A model generated the notes under the pieces. The model did not search any database and was not told the origin of the DNA. It saw only the letters and a list, made by a program, of their open reading frames with translations. Positions 1 to 7,618 of a stretch of DNA of 64,000 nt are shown here, piece after piece. Every line of letters begins with the position of its first letter. Positions within the stretch are counted from its first letter, which is position 1. Origin of the DNA: JBBDXA01 sp040902585 (GTDB lineage: Bacteria > Planctomycetota > Phycisphaerae > Phycisphaerales > Phycisphaeraceae); contig JBBDXA010000244.1 of assembly GCA_040902585.1 (NCBI GenBank), positions 1 through 64,000 on the forward strand, written 5' to 3'. Made by a program: the position numbers and the translations under genes.

Positions 1-1230
1 GGCCTTGGTCTTCATGGCGATGCGCGGCGAGATGAAACTGGTCAGATCCACCACGTCGCGCAGATGCTCGGCCACCAGCCTGCCCTCTTCCGCCAGCGCC
101 TTGGCGTTGAGGTGGGCGGGCGTGCGCCAGCCAAAGACCGTGCGCCACAGGCGCGGCAAACCGTAAAGCTGATAATCAGGATTCTTGGTGAGCTGCGGGT
201 CGGAGATATCCAGGCCGATCAGCGTCACCCGGCCGAAACCGAACTGATGCACGGCAATCAGATCGGGCGGCGGCTCCTCGGGCGTCACGGGCTTCACGGT
301 CGGCGGCGTTTCTGTTTTCAAAGGCTGAAGCATCGCCACCTCGCGCAGCTTCATGCCGGGCAGTGGCGTCAGCTCGCGCACGCTGATGGTGAGGTTCGTG
401 AAATCCGTCTTGCGGTCCTGGTGATACAGCCAGGCGGGCACCGGCACCTTCTTTGACTCGCCGATGCGCACGGGCGGCAACAGACCTTTGAGTCGTTCAT
501 CCTGCCAGTTCGCATCGGCTGCCGTGAGGGAGATGACCAGGTGTCCGCCGCGACGGACCCAGTCTTCGATGGCGGTCAGCGGCACGCCTTGCGCGGTGAG
601 GAAGCGTGCCCCGCTGGTCCAGACGAGAGTGTCCATGAGCTGCATGCCGTACCAGCGATCGGGCAGGAGCGTCAGATCGACGATGCTGATGACCTGTCGC
701 GTTTCGTGCTGGAAGGTCGCATCGCGAAAGCGTTCGAGCCCTGAGTAGCCGGCGTTGCCCGCCAGGCCGATGACGCCGACGCGCGGACTCAGCACTCGAT
801 TAGGCGGCGGCGCGACCCTAGCGACGGCCAGCAACTCTTCGGATTCCTGATCGACGACGCGCACGCGCCAGCCTTCGTTGGGGCGCGAGTTGAAGGCGGG
901 CATGCCGTAGAGCCGCACGACTTGCTGATCGTTGGGGTTGAGCGTGACGGGATATCGCCGGGCGATGACCTGATCGCCATCCACATCCGGCGCGAGCCAG
1001 TCGACGGCGACCCGGCGGATGGAAGGCTTGTTGTTGCGAATGGTCAGGCGCATCGGCGCCCAGGTGCCGGGCCTGACGAAGCCCTCCAGGCCGATGTCCT
1101 CTTCACGCTGCACTTCGATGAGCACCGAGCCATCCTGCGCCAGGGCGGCGGCGGTGAAGGACAGCGCGATCGCGGCGAAGACGCAGGCGAGCCGGTGCGA
1201 CCCTCGGAATGTCCGCCCTGGATGGGTCAT
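1..1230 (-). CDS. exported protein with GATase-like domain, 3' end missing
   Basis: An open frame of 410 codons starts at the ATG complementary to 1228-1230 and runs off the left edge, so the C-terminus is missing. Residues 1-31 look like a signal peptide (ending ALA before QDGS). Next comes a beta-rich segment (GFVRPGTWAPMRLTIRN) of the kind that opens large planctomycete exported or membrane proteins. It is followed by a segment with DTLVWTSGARFL and AIEDWVRRGGHLVIS, which resembles the glutamine-amidotransferase-like fold found in MoxR/DUF58/BatA-type operons. I cannot name the family with certainty. The gene is divergent from cstA. What is seen is the signal peptide and open frame; the fold is an inference. 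Confidence 0.7.
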   Translation of the reverse strand, partial: MTHPGRTFRGSHRLACVFAAIALSFTAAALAQDGSVLIEVQREEDIGLEGFVRPGTWAPMRLTIRNNKPSIRRVAVDWLAPDVDGDQVIARRYPVTLNPNDQQVVRLYGMPAFNSRPNEGWRVRVVDQESEELLAVARVAPPPNRVLSPRVGVIGLAGNAGYSGLERFRDATFQHETRQVISIVDLTLLPDRWYGMQLMDTLVWTSGARFLTAQGVPLTAIEDWVRRGGHLVISLTAADANWQDERLKGLLPPVRIGESKKVPVPAWLYHQDRKTDFTNLTISVRELTPLPGMKLREVAMLQPLKTETPPTVKPVTPEEPPPDLIAVHQFGFGRVTLIGLDISDPQLTKNPDYQLYGLPRLWRTVFGWRTPAHLNAKALAEEGRLVAEHLRDVVDLTSFISPRIAMKTKA

Positions 1231-1273
1231 GCAGGGAAGTTTACACCGCAAGAGGTGCAAGGGCGCGGCGATT

Positions 1274-1449
1274 GACTCCCCTCCCTCCCAGGGAGGGGCT
1301 GGGGGAGGGTCGAACGTGCAGAGTCCAGTGACTTACGATTGCAACGACGACCACCGACATCTGCGCGAGGGACCTCTGCTTGCAACGACGGCTATAGGCA
1401 ACTGTGCGCCCGACCCTCCCCTAACCCCTCCCTGGGAGGGAGGGGAATC
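1274..1449. repeat. REPIN-like nested inverted repeat (CCCTCCC family)
   Basis: Two arms of 39 bases (1274-1312 and 1411-1449) are inverted copies of each other with only a few mismatches. Each arm also folds on itself (CCCTCCC / GGGAGGG). The element fills most of the divergent intergenic space between the exported-protein gene and cstA. Its G-runs could also form a quadruplex. This is the architecture of REP doublets. The 98-base interior shows no gene. Confidence 0.75.
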
Positions 1450-1459
1450 GAGCGGCCGT

Positions 1460-1465
1460 TACAAT
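1460..1465 (+). promoter_or_regulatory. -10 element TACAAT for cstA
   Basis: TACAAT lies 37 bases before the preferred cstA start at 1503. The alternative upstream ATG at 1464 would overlap it, which argues for the later start. I see no convincing -35 box because the repeat element occupies that position. Confidence 0.4.
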
Positions 1466-1502
1466 GGCGACTCGACTTCCGGTTCCGCGAAAGAGTTCAT
1501 CC

Positions 1503-3686
1503 ATGACTACGTTTCTCATCGCCATCGGTTCAGGCATCGCGTTCATCATCGCCTACCACACGTATGGCCGATACCTCGCCCGCAAGATATTCCGGCTTGA
1601 CGCCCTGGCCGTCACGCCCGCCATCGAAGTCGATGATGACAAGGACTACGTGCCCACCAGTAAGAGCGTGGTCTTCGGGCATCACTTCACCAGCATCGCG
1701 GGCACGGGGCCGATCGTCGGGCCGGCGATTGCCGTGATGTGGGGCTGGCTGCCGGCCCTGCTCTGGGTCGTGTTCGGCTCGATCCTCATCGGCGCGGTGC
1801 ATGACATGGGGGCGCTCGTCGTCTCCATGCGCAACCGCGGGCAGACCGTCGGTGATATCGCAGGCCGCGTGCTCAACAAACGCGTGCGCCTGCTCTTTCT
1901 CTTCGTTCTCTTCATGGCCCTGACCATCGTGCTGGCGATCTTCGGCCTCGTGATCGCAGCCGTATTCAAGCAGTACCCCGCATCCATCTTTCCGTGCCTG
2001 GTGCAGATTCCCATTGCCGTGGGCATCGGCGTCTGGCTGCATCGCAAAGGTGTTGACCTGCTGCTGCCTTCGCTACTGGCCTTGGGCGTGATGTATCTCA
2101 CGGTGGTGTTCGGCGACTGGGGCCCGCTGCATGCGATCAACATCGAAATGGCGTCCTGGCCGGTGATCACGTGGGTCGTGCTGCTGCTGCTTTATTCATA
2201 TGTCGCCAGTGTGCTGCCGGTGTGGTCGCTCCTTCAGCCGCGGGATTACATCAACTCGCTTCAGCTCATCACGGCCCTGGCGCTGGTCGTCGTCGGCCTT
2301 GGTGCGGCGGCGTTCTTTGGCGGCGCGCCGCCTGTCGAAGGCGCAGCCCGGCCTGCGCTGGAGATGGCCGCCCCCATGCTGCGCGATGCCCCGCCCGGCG
2401 CCCCTGCCATTCTCCCGTTCCTCTTTATCACCATCGCCTGCGGCGCGTGCAGCGGCTTTCACTGCCTCGTCTCCAGCGGTACATCGAGCAAGCAGATCAA
2501 GAACGAAACCGATGCCCAGATGGTCGGCTACGGCTCGATGATCACCGAAGGTTTTCTCGCTGTCATCGTGATTCTTGCTTGCGTCGCGGGATTAGGGCTG
2601 GGCATACCTGCGCCTGATCCAGTCGCCTCGGGATTCGGTCCCGAAACCGATCAGCCACAGGCGGCCCATGCGATGAAGACCAGCTACTTCGGTCCTGACG
2701 GCCGCAAACGAATTCTGGAGGTGTTCGAACACGGCGACAAGATGGTCGAGCGGCACGTGTCGGGCACGGGAGAGAACGAGCTTTACTCCGATTCGGTCGC
2801 ACTGGGGACCGAGGATGGCGTTGTCGTTGCAGGCGTGGACATGAAGAACGAAGTGTTGCACGCATCGCTCGTCGGCCCCTCGGCGTACAACACCCGCTAC
2901 GCCTCCTGGGGCGCGGCCGGCGGCCTGGCCAAAACCGTCGGCGCGTTCGTCGACGGCTCAGCCAACTTCCTGAAAGCCGTGGGCATCCCCGCCGCCGTTG
3001 CCATCGCGTTGATGGGCGTGCTCGTCGCGTCGTTCGCCGGCACCACGCTGGATACCGCCTGCCGCTTACAGCGATATGTCGTGCAGGAACTCGCCTCGAC
3101 CTTCGCGCCGAAGATCAGCACCACTGCACAGGCGGCTGAGGCGTATGAATTTGATGACAACCTTGAAGGTGCCAACCGCACGACCGGCGAAGCGGCTGAC
3201 CGCAAGGCCCACGCCTTCAACCCGCTCGTCTGGCTCACGAACAAGCACGGCGCGACGATCTTCGCCATCGTCGTCGCCGGCCTCATCGCCGCCATGCCCA
3301 ACCCCGGCGCGGCCCTCTCCTGGGAAAGCAGCGGCAAGGGCGGACTCATCCTCTGGCCGCTCTTCGGCGCGACGAACCAACTGCTCGCCGGCCTCGCGTT
3401 CCTCGTTGTCACGTTCTATCTCTGGCGGCGCAAGGCGAAGGTGTGGATGATCGCCATTCCGATGGTCTTCATGCTCATCATGCCCGCATGGGCGATGCTG
3501 GCGGAGCTGCCCAACTGGATCAGCCCCGGCGACGGCAAGCCGACGAACTGGGTGGTGGTGGTGATCGCCATCGCGACGCTGGCGCTGGAAGCGTGGATGC
3601 TGGTGGAAGCGTTCCTGCTCTGGCCGCGCGTCAAGGGCGTGCTGGAGCCGGCGCTGTCGCCTTATGTGAAACCGGGGATCGAATAG
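1503..3686 (+). CDS. cstA: carbon starvation protein CstA
   Basis: Polytopic inner-membrane protein of the CstA family, known for peptide or pyruvate uptake under carbon limitation. Diagnostic blocks are DYVPTSKSVVFGHHF, SIAGTGPIVGPAIAVMWGW, GAVHDMGALVVSMRNRG and FAGTTLDTACRLQRYVVQEL. I prefer the ATG at 1503 over the in-frame ATG at 1464, since 1503 gives the typical N-terminus MTTFLIAIGSG and a purine-rich GAAAGAG lies upstream. The product is about 727 aa, longer than the roughly 600 aa of many members. Much of the excess is a polar segment of about 90 residues (bases 2608-2880) between two membrane segments, plus a shorter charged insertion around 3110-3220. Substrate cannot be told from sequence. 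Confidence 0.93.
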   Translation: MTTFLIAIGSGIAFIIAYHTYGRYLARKIFRLDALAVTPAIEVDDDKDYVPTSKSVVFGHHFTSIAGTGPIVGPAIAVMWGWLPALLWVVFGSILIGAVHDMGALVVSMRNRGQTVGDIAGRVLNKRVRLLFLFVLFMALTIVLAIFGLVIAAVFKQYPASIFPCLVQIPIAVGIGVWLHRKGVDLLLPSLLALGVMYLTVVFGDWGPLHAINIEMASWPVITWVVLLLLYSYVASVLPVWSLLQPRDYINSLQLITALALVVVGLGAAAFFGGAPPVEGAARPALEMAAPMLRDAPPGAPAILPFLFITIACGACSGFHCLVSSGTSSKQIKNETDAQMVGYGSMITEGFLAVIVILACVAGLGLGIPAPDPVASGFGPETDQPQAAHAMKTSYFGPDGRKRILEVFEHGDKMVERHVSGTGENELYSDSVALGTEDGVVVAGVDMKNEVLHASLVGPSAYNTRYASWGAAGGLAKTVGAFVDGSANFLKAVGIPAAVAIALMGVLVASFAGTTLDTACRLQRYVVQELASTFAPKISTTAQAAEAYEFDDNLEGANRTTGEAADRKAHAFNPLVWLTNKHGATIFAIVVAGLIAAMPNPGAALSWESSGKGGLILWPLFGATNQLLAGLAFLVVTFYLWRRKAKVWMIAIPMVFMLIMPAWAMLAELPNWISPGDGKPTNWVVVVIAIATLALEAWMLVEAFLLWPRVKGVLEPALSPYVKPGIE

Positions 3687-3690
3687 CGTT

Positions 3691-3862
3691 GAGCTATGAG
3701 CTATGAGCTATCAGCTATCAGCTATCAGCTTCAATCCAAAGCCGCGCGATGCTCGCGCCGCCTCGCCTCTCTTTTTTTCGTGTCTCGCACCCTTTGAAAT
3801 GAAAACAGCCTTCGGCCGCTGCTGGCTGAAGGCTGATAGCTGAAGGCTGATAGCTGATAGCT
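3691..3862. repeat. paired inverted heptamer arrays between cstA and clpS
   Basis: 3691-3732 is six 7-base units (GAGCTAT x3, CAGCTAT x2, CAGCTTC). 3821-3862 is six units (GCTGGCT, GAAGGCT, GATAGCT, GAAGGCT, GATAGCT x2). The second array is largely the reverse complement of the first, so the two could form a long imperfect hairpin around an 88-base spacer. The element sits exactly between the convergent ends of cstA and clpS and may act as a bidirectional terminator; that role is inferred. Confidence 0.8.
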
Positions 3863-3866
3863 CTTC

Positions 3867-4208
3867 CTACGCCGGCTCAATCGTCACCGTCAGTCCGCGG
3901 CTGGCGAACTGCTGCTGGTACAACTCCGCGCGTTCCTTGTGGGTCGTGACCAAGAGGGCCACGCCGGTGTCGTGAGCTTCTTCCATGCGAAGCAGGGCGT
4001 CCTGGGCGTTGAGCGTGGTGAGCATGACGATCGTTTCGATGACGAACTTCATGTCGTTGGTGTCGTCGTTGTGCAGGAGCACCTTGTAGGGCGGCAGCAA
4101 TTGGGGAGGCCGCTTCACGGGCGCGGGCTTGGTCTTCACCGCCGCGCTGCCGCCGCTGCCGCCGTTCGTGCCGCCATCGTTTGATTCTTTCTTCTGCGGG
4201 TCAGCCAT
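3867..4208 (-). CDS. clpS: ATP-dependent Clp protease adaptor ClpS
   Basis: 113 aa. ClpS binds N-degron substrates and delivers them to ClpA- or ClpC-type unfoldases in the cytoplasm. The core follows a disordered Gly/Ser/Pro leader of about 35 residues: YKVLLHNDDTNDMKFV contains the NDD motif that reads N-terminal residues, and EEAHDTGVALLVTTHKERAE carries the conserved His region. The C-terminal strand (LTVTIEP) matches the family ending. The start ATG (complement of 4206-4208) is divergent from thiS. No clpA is adjacent. Confidence 0.92.
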   Translation of the reverse strand: MADPQKKESNDGGTNGGSGGSAAVKTKPAPVKRPPQLLPPYKVLLHNDDTNDMKFVIETIVMLTTLNAQDALLRMEEAHDTGVALLVTTHKERAELYQQQFASRGLTVTIEPA

Positions 4209-4328
4209 GGGTTACTCCGGCTTTCGAGTGCGTTCGCTGGGATGAATCTACATGAAGGTTATCGCCATATACCGCGCCGATCAAGGCGGTGAATGCCCCG
4301 AAGTGGGAAAACAGCGGAGAACTGCTGC

Positions 4329-4334
4329 TACTAT
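4329..4334 (+). promoter_or_regulatory. possible -10 element (TACTAT) for thiS
   Basis: TACTAT ends 6 bases before the thiS ATG at 4341, and no Shine-Dalgarno sequence lies between. If used, the transcript would be leaderless. No clear -35 box is seen. Confidence 0.3.
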
Positions 4335-4340
4335 TTCGAC

Positions 4341-4541
4341 ATGCATGTAACGATCAACGGCGAACGGCGTGAACTGCCCGCAGGCAACACGGTCAGCCAG
4401 CTTGTGGAACTGCTAGGCCTCAAGGGCCGGGCGGTGGCGGTGGAGGTGAACAAGCAGCTTGTGCCCAAGAAGCAACACGAGGGGAAAGAGATCAGCGAGG
4501 GGGATGTGATTGAGGTGGTGTCGCTGGTGGGTGGCGGTTGA
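4341..4541 (+). CDS. thiS: sulfur carrier protein ThiS
   Basis: 66 aa beta-grasp protein that carries the thiocarboxylate sulfur for thiazole synthesis. The N-terminus MHVTINGERRELPAG and the ending VIEVVSLVGGG, with the essential C-terminal Gly-Gly, are typical. I chose the ATG at 4341 rather than an upstream in-frame ATG at 4293, because the upstream extension is not ThiS-like and 66 aa is the family length. thiG follows 99 bases downstream on the same strand, so the two act together; ThiG uses the ThiS thiocarboxylate. Confidence 0.93.
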   Translation: MHVTINGERRELPAGNTVSQLVELLGLKGRAVAVEVNKQLVPKKQHEGKEISEGDVIEVVSLVGGG

Positions 4542-4640
4542 GGGCGCGAAAGGTGAAGTGAACGGCGGTTGTATGCGCTGCTAAGCCGCAAGCGGCTGGG
4601 GCGGACGTCGCAGCGCCGTTTCTCTATCATCTGCGCTGTC

Positions 4641-5495
4641 ATGAGCAACACACCTACCCCACTCGACGCCCCCCTCACCATCGCCTCGCGCACCCTCACC
4701 TCGCGCCTCATCGTCGGCACCGGCAAATACGCTGACTACGACACCATGCAGAAGGCCCTGGACGCCAGCGGGGCCCAGGTCGTCACCGTCGCCGTGCGCC
4801 GCGAACGGCTGGTCGACAAAGAAGGCCGCTCGCTGCTCGATTATCTCGATCTCTCCCGTTACACCATCCTCCCCAACACCGCAGGCTGCTTCACCGCGGA
4901 AGATGCCGTGCGCGTTGCCCGCCTCGGCCGCGAAATCCTCGAACAGCTCGACAACCCCGGTCAGGACTGGGTCAAGCTCGAAGTCCTCGGCGACAAGAAA
5001 ACCCTCCTGCCCGACCCCGTCGGCACACTCGAAGCCTGTCGCCAGCTCGTGAAGGATGGCTTCAAGGTGTTGTGTTACTCCAGCGATGACCCGATCGCCG
5101 CCCAGCGCCTGCGCGATGCCGGGGCCGCCAGCGTGATGCCCGCCGGCTCACCCATCGGCAGCGGACAGGGCGTCCTCAACCCCAACAACATCCGCCTGAT
5201 TCTGGAACTTCTTAAGGGAAAAGAACACGGCGGCGATCCGAGCTTTCCCGTCATCGTCGATGCCGGTGTGGGCACCGCTTCCGATGTGACCATCGCCATG
5301 GAACTCGGCGCCGATGGCGTCTTGCTGAACACCGGCATCGCCCACGCGAAGGATGCGGTGAAGATGGCCCATGCCATGCGCCACGGCCTCGAAGCCGGCC
5401 GCCTCGCCTATCTTTCCGGCCGCATTCCCAAGCGGCTGTACGCCACCGCGAGCAGTCCGTGGTCCGGCGTGATCAGCTACATTCCGGGCGAGTAG
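4641..5495 (+). CDS. thiG: thiazole synthase ThiG
   Basis: 284 aa. ThiG condenses 1-deoxy-xylulose 5-phosphate, dehydroglycine and ThiS thiocarboxylate into the thiazole phosphate of thiamin. It is a TIM barrel with the Schiff-base lysine in WVKLEVLGDKKTLLPD. Other family blocks are LIVGTGKYADYDTM, GSPIGSGQGVLNP, PVIVDAGVGTASDV and ADGVLLNTGIAHA. I prefer the ATG at 4641; an in-frame start at 4569 would add 24 basic residues not found in the family. TATCAT at 4625-4630 lies close upstream and could be a -10 element. Confidence 0.95.
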   Translation: MSNTPTPLDAPLTIASRTLTSRLIVGTGKYADYDTMQKALDASGAQVVTVAVRRERLVDKEGRSLLDYLDLSRYTILPNTAGCFTAEDAVRVARLGREILEQLDNPGQDWVKLEVLGDKKTLLPDPVGTLEACRQLVKDGFKVLCYSSDDPIAAQRLRDAGAASVMPAGSPIGSGQGVLNPNNIRLILELLKGKEHGGDPSFPVIVDAGVGTASDVTIAMELGADGVLLNTGIAHAKDAVKMAHAMRHGLEAGRLAYLSGRIPKRLYATASSPWSGVISYIPGE

Positions 5496-5587
5496 ATGCG
5501 TTCATCGTTCATCCCGTCCCGCCAAACGTCGGTGCCGAAGCGCAAGGAAAAATACATGGAATTGTGCTCTCCAACGCTGGTTTTACC

Positions 5588-5616
5588 TTGCGATCAGACG
5601 GTTTCCGTGGCATAAT
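5588..5616 (+). promoter_or_regulatory. sigma-70-like promoter for the first LamG/PEP-CTERM gene
   Basis: TTGCGA (5588-5593), a 17-base spacer and CATAAT (5611-5616) stand 115 bases upstream of the start at 5731. Both boxes match sigma-70 consensus at four or five of six positions with ideal spacing. Confidence 0.5.
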
Positions 5617-5730
5617 CTCAATGTATTCTCAGCGTCAAAAGGTGGATTCCCGCCTGTTATGAAGAGACGAGTTCCTGCCGCGCTTCAGTTCGCCCGGCAT
5701 CAAACTGGCCCATTTCCCAAGGAGACTCTG

Positions 5731-7254
5731 ATGTTGCGATCCCGATTTTCATCGTATGCCGCTGCTGTTGTTCTGTCGGCGTTTCTCTTGACGCCTTCGA
5801 CAAAGGCCGCGCTGGTCGCCTACTACCCCTTCGACATCGCCCCCGGCGGCATTTCGCCCGATGTCGCAGGCGGTAACGACGCGACGCTCCAGAACGGCGC
5901 GTCCATCGTCGCCTCCCCCGCGCCCAACGGCGTCGGCGGCACCGGCTCGCTCATGCTCGATGGCACCAACGATCAGGCCCTGGCCATCGGCTTCAAGGGC
6001 GTCACCGGCGGCACCTCCCGCACCCTCATGGCCTGGGTCAACACCTCCACCGCCACCGACGATGGCATCATGGCCTGGGGCACCAACGCCACCGGCGAGA
6101 AGTGGGTCGTCCGTATCAACGACAACGCCGGCAACGGCCCGCTCGGCGCCCTGCGCGTCGAAGTCAACGGCGGATTCCAGATCGGAAACGTCAGCCTCGT
6201 CGATGGCAACTGGCACCACATCGCCGTCATGCTCGACGACGACGGCACCCCCAACGTCAACGAACTTCAGTTCTTCGTCGATGGCAGCCGCCACGCCATC
6301 GGCGGCAACTTGGGCACCCTCATCAACACCGCCATCGGCGCGGATGTCAGCATCGGCAATGACCCGATCACCAACGCCACCCGTAACTTCCCCGGCATGA
6401 TCGACGAAGTCCGCATCCACAACAGCACCGTCCGCACCAGCGAGATCACCCAGGCCTTCAACGGCAAGGCCCTGCCCATTGCCGCCCTTTCCTACAACGC
6501 CACCAACGACACGGACAACAACGCCGTCTGGGAAGATGAAGTCCGCCTGTACGCCGTCGGCAACCGCGACTTCAACCTCACCGGCCAAAGCCGCGTCGGC
6601 GTCGTGGGCAACATCGGCCTGACGCACGCCTATGCCTTTGACGGCTCAGGGGGCATCACCACCACCGTCAACAACCCCGAGAACTTCGCCAACAACGTCA
6701 CCGACAACTCCGCCAGCTTCGAGCTGTGGTTCAAGCCGGCGGACCTTCAGGGACAGGAAGTGCTTTGGGAATGGGGCGGCGCGACCGACGGCACCTCCTT
6801 CACGCTCAACGGCTCCGCGATCCAGTTCGCCGTCAACGACGACAACGCCAGCGGCAACGTGGGCTTGTCCAGCAGCCTCAGCGGAGTGCCCGGCCACATC
6901 CAGGTCGTCGGCGTGGTCGATCTGGATAACGACATCGTTCAACTCTACGTCAACGGCGAGTTGGCGGGCGGCGTGTTCTTTGATGGAATCGACTGGGCCG
7001 GCTCCGATGCGACCGGCCTGGCGTCGCAGTTCGGCGGCGCGGTCGGCGGACACAACGGCTTCTTCGGTGCGCTCAACGGCTACAACAACTTCACGGGCCA
7101 GATCGCCATCGTCCGCCTCTACACCGAAGCCCTCAACGCCGAGGAGGTCCGAGCCCTGTACCTGGAGAACGCCTTCATCCCCGAACCCGCCACGCTCAGC
7201 CTGCTGCTGCTCGCCGGCGGCGCGCTGGCCCGCCGCCGCCGCGCCGGTGCCTGA
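5731..7254 (+). CDS. LamG-domain protein with PEP-CTERM sorting signal
   Basis: 507 aa. The start is the ATG at 5731, preceded by a good ribosome site (AAGGAG, 5719-5724); upstream in-frame codons lack one. A signal peptide covers about residues 1-28 (ends TKAAL). Two concanavalin/LamG-type jelly-roll domains follow: the first at about residues 30-220 (GNWHHIAVMLDDDG, GMIDEVRIHN), the second at about 315-475 (SFELWFKPADLQGQE, VVDLDNDIVQLYVNGE, GQIAIVRLYTEALN). The C-terminus is PEPATLSLLLLAGG followed by an Arg cluster, the PEP-CTERM signal that exosortase removes. The protein is therefore a likely cell-surface or matrix protein; a carbohydrate ligand is only an inference. The neighbouring gene has a related C-terminal half. 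Confidence 0.88.
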   Translation: MLRSRFSSYAAAVVLSAFLLTPSTKAALVAYYPFDIAPGGISPDVAGGNDATLQNGASIVASPAPNGVGGTGSLMLDGTNDQALAIGFKGVTGGTSRTLMAWVNTSTATDDGIMAWGTNATGEKWVVRINDNAGNGPLGALRVEVNGGFQIGNVSLVDGNWHHIAVMLDDDGTPNVNELQFFVDGSRHAIGGNLGTLINTAIGADVSIGNDPITNATRNFPGMIDEVRIHNSTVRTSEITQAFNGKALPIAALSYNATNDTDNNAVWEDEVRLYAVGNRDFNLTGQSRVGVVGNIGLTHAYAFDGSGGITTTVNNPENFANNVTDNSASFELWFKPADLQGQEVLWEWGGATDGTSFTLNGSAIQFAVNDDNASGNVGLSSSLSGVPGHIQVVGVVDLDNDIVQLYVNGELAGGVFFDGIDWAGSDATGLASQFGGAVGGHNGFFGALNGYNNFTGQIAIVRLYTEALNAEEVRALYLENAFIPEPATLSLLLLAGGALARRRRAGA

Positions 7255-7386
7255 AACGAGTCCCCCGGCTCAGTCCGGCGTCCATGCCGACCGTTCAATC
7301 GGATGGAACCACCACCGCCCTGGCGGCACGATGGCGATGCGTGTCGCCTTTCTGCCTGCGCGCCATGACATGAAGCCATGAAGGAT

Positions 7387-7462
7387 GGAGCACCATCCCG
7401 GCAGGGTGGTGCATGCCAGGTATCCCCGCGCCTCTGGCACCGCCCTTCCGGGACGGTGCTCC
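7387..7462. repeat. REPIN-like element, GGAGCACC family, copy 1
   Basis: Arms 7387-7412 and 7437-7462 are inverted copies, each beginning or ending with GGAGCACC / GGTGCTCC, and each arm is itself a small hairpin. A second copy of the same family lies inside gspK at 30072-30144. The remainder of the 7255-7618 gap holds a run of ten A at 7523-7532 and a weak promoter. Confidence 0.8.
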
Positions 7463-7547
7463 ACGACGACGCTTCTCACACACGTTCTGAGGCCGGCATG
7501 AAGAGGAATTGACCTCCGATTGCAAAAAAAAAATGGGTTTCCCGCGC

Positions 7548-7576
7548 TTCGCCCTTCGGCTTTCGCGGTGTATGCT
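7548..7576 (+). promoter_or_regulatory. possible promoter for the second LamG/PEP-CTERM gene
   Basis: TTCGCC (7548-7553), a 17-base spacer and TATGCT (7571-7576) lie 42 bases before the ATG at 7619. The -10 is reasonable and the -35 poor. Confidence 0.35.
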
Positions 7577-7618
7577 CAATTCATCGCATTGAGACCATCC
7601 AACCAAAGGAGAACCCTC

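Noticed and set aside
1464..1502. Earlier start codon for cstA
   Set aside because: The ATG at 1464 overlaps a TACAAT -10 element and would add 13 residues not typical of the family; the start at 1503 is preferred.
3691..3862. CRISPR array
   Set aside because: Units are 7 bases with no spacers. None of the repeat loci shows 24-37-base repeats with unique spacers.
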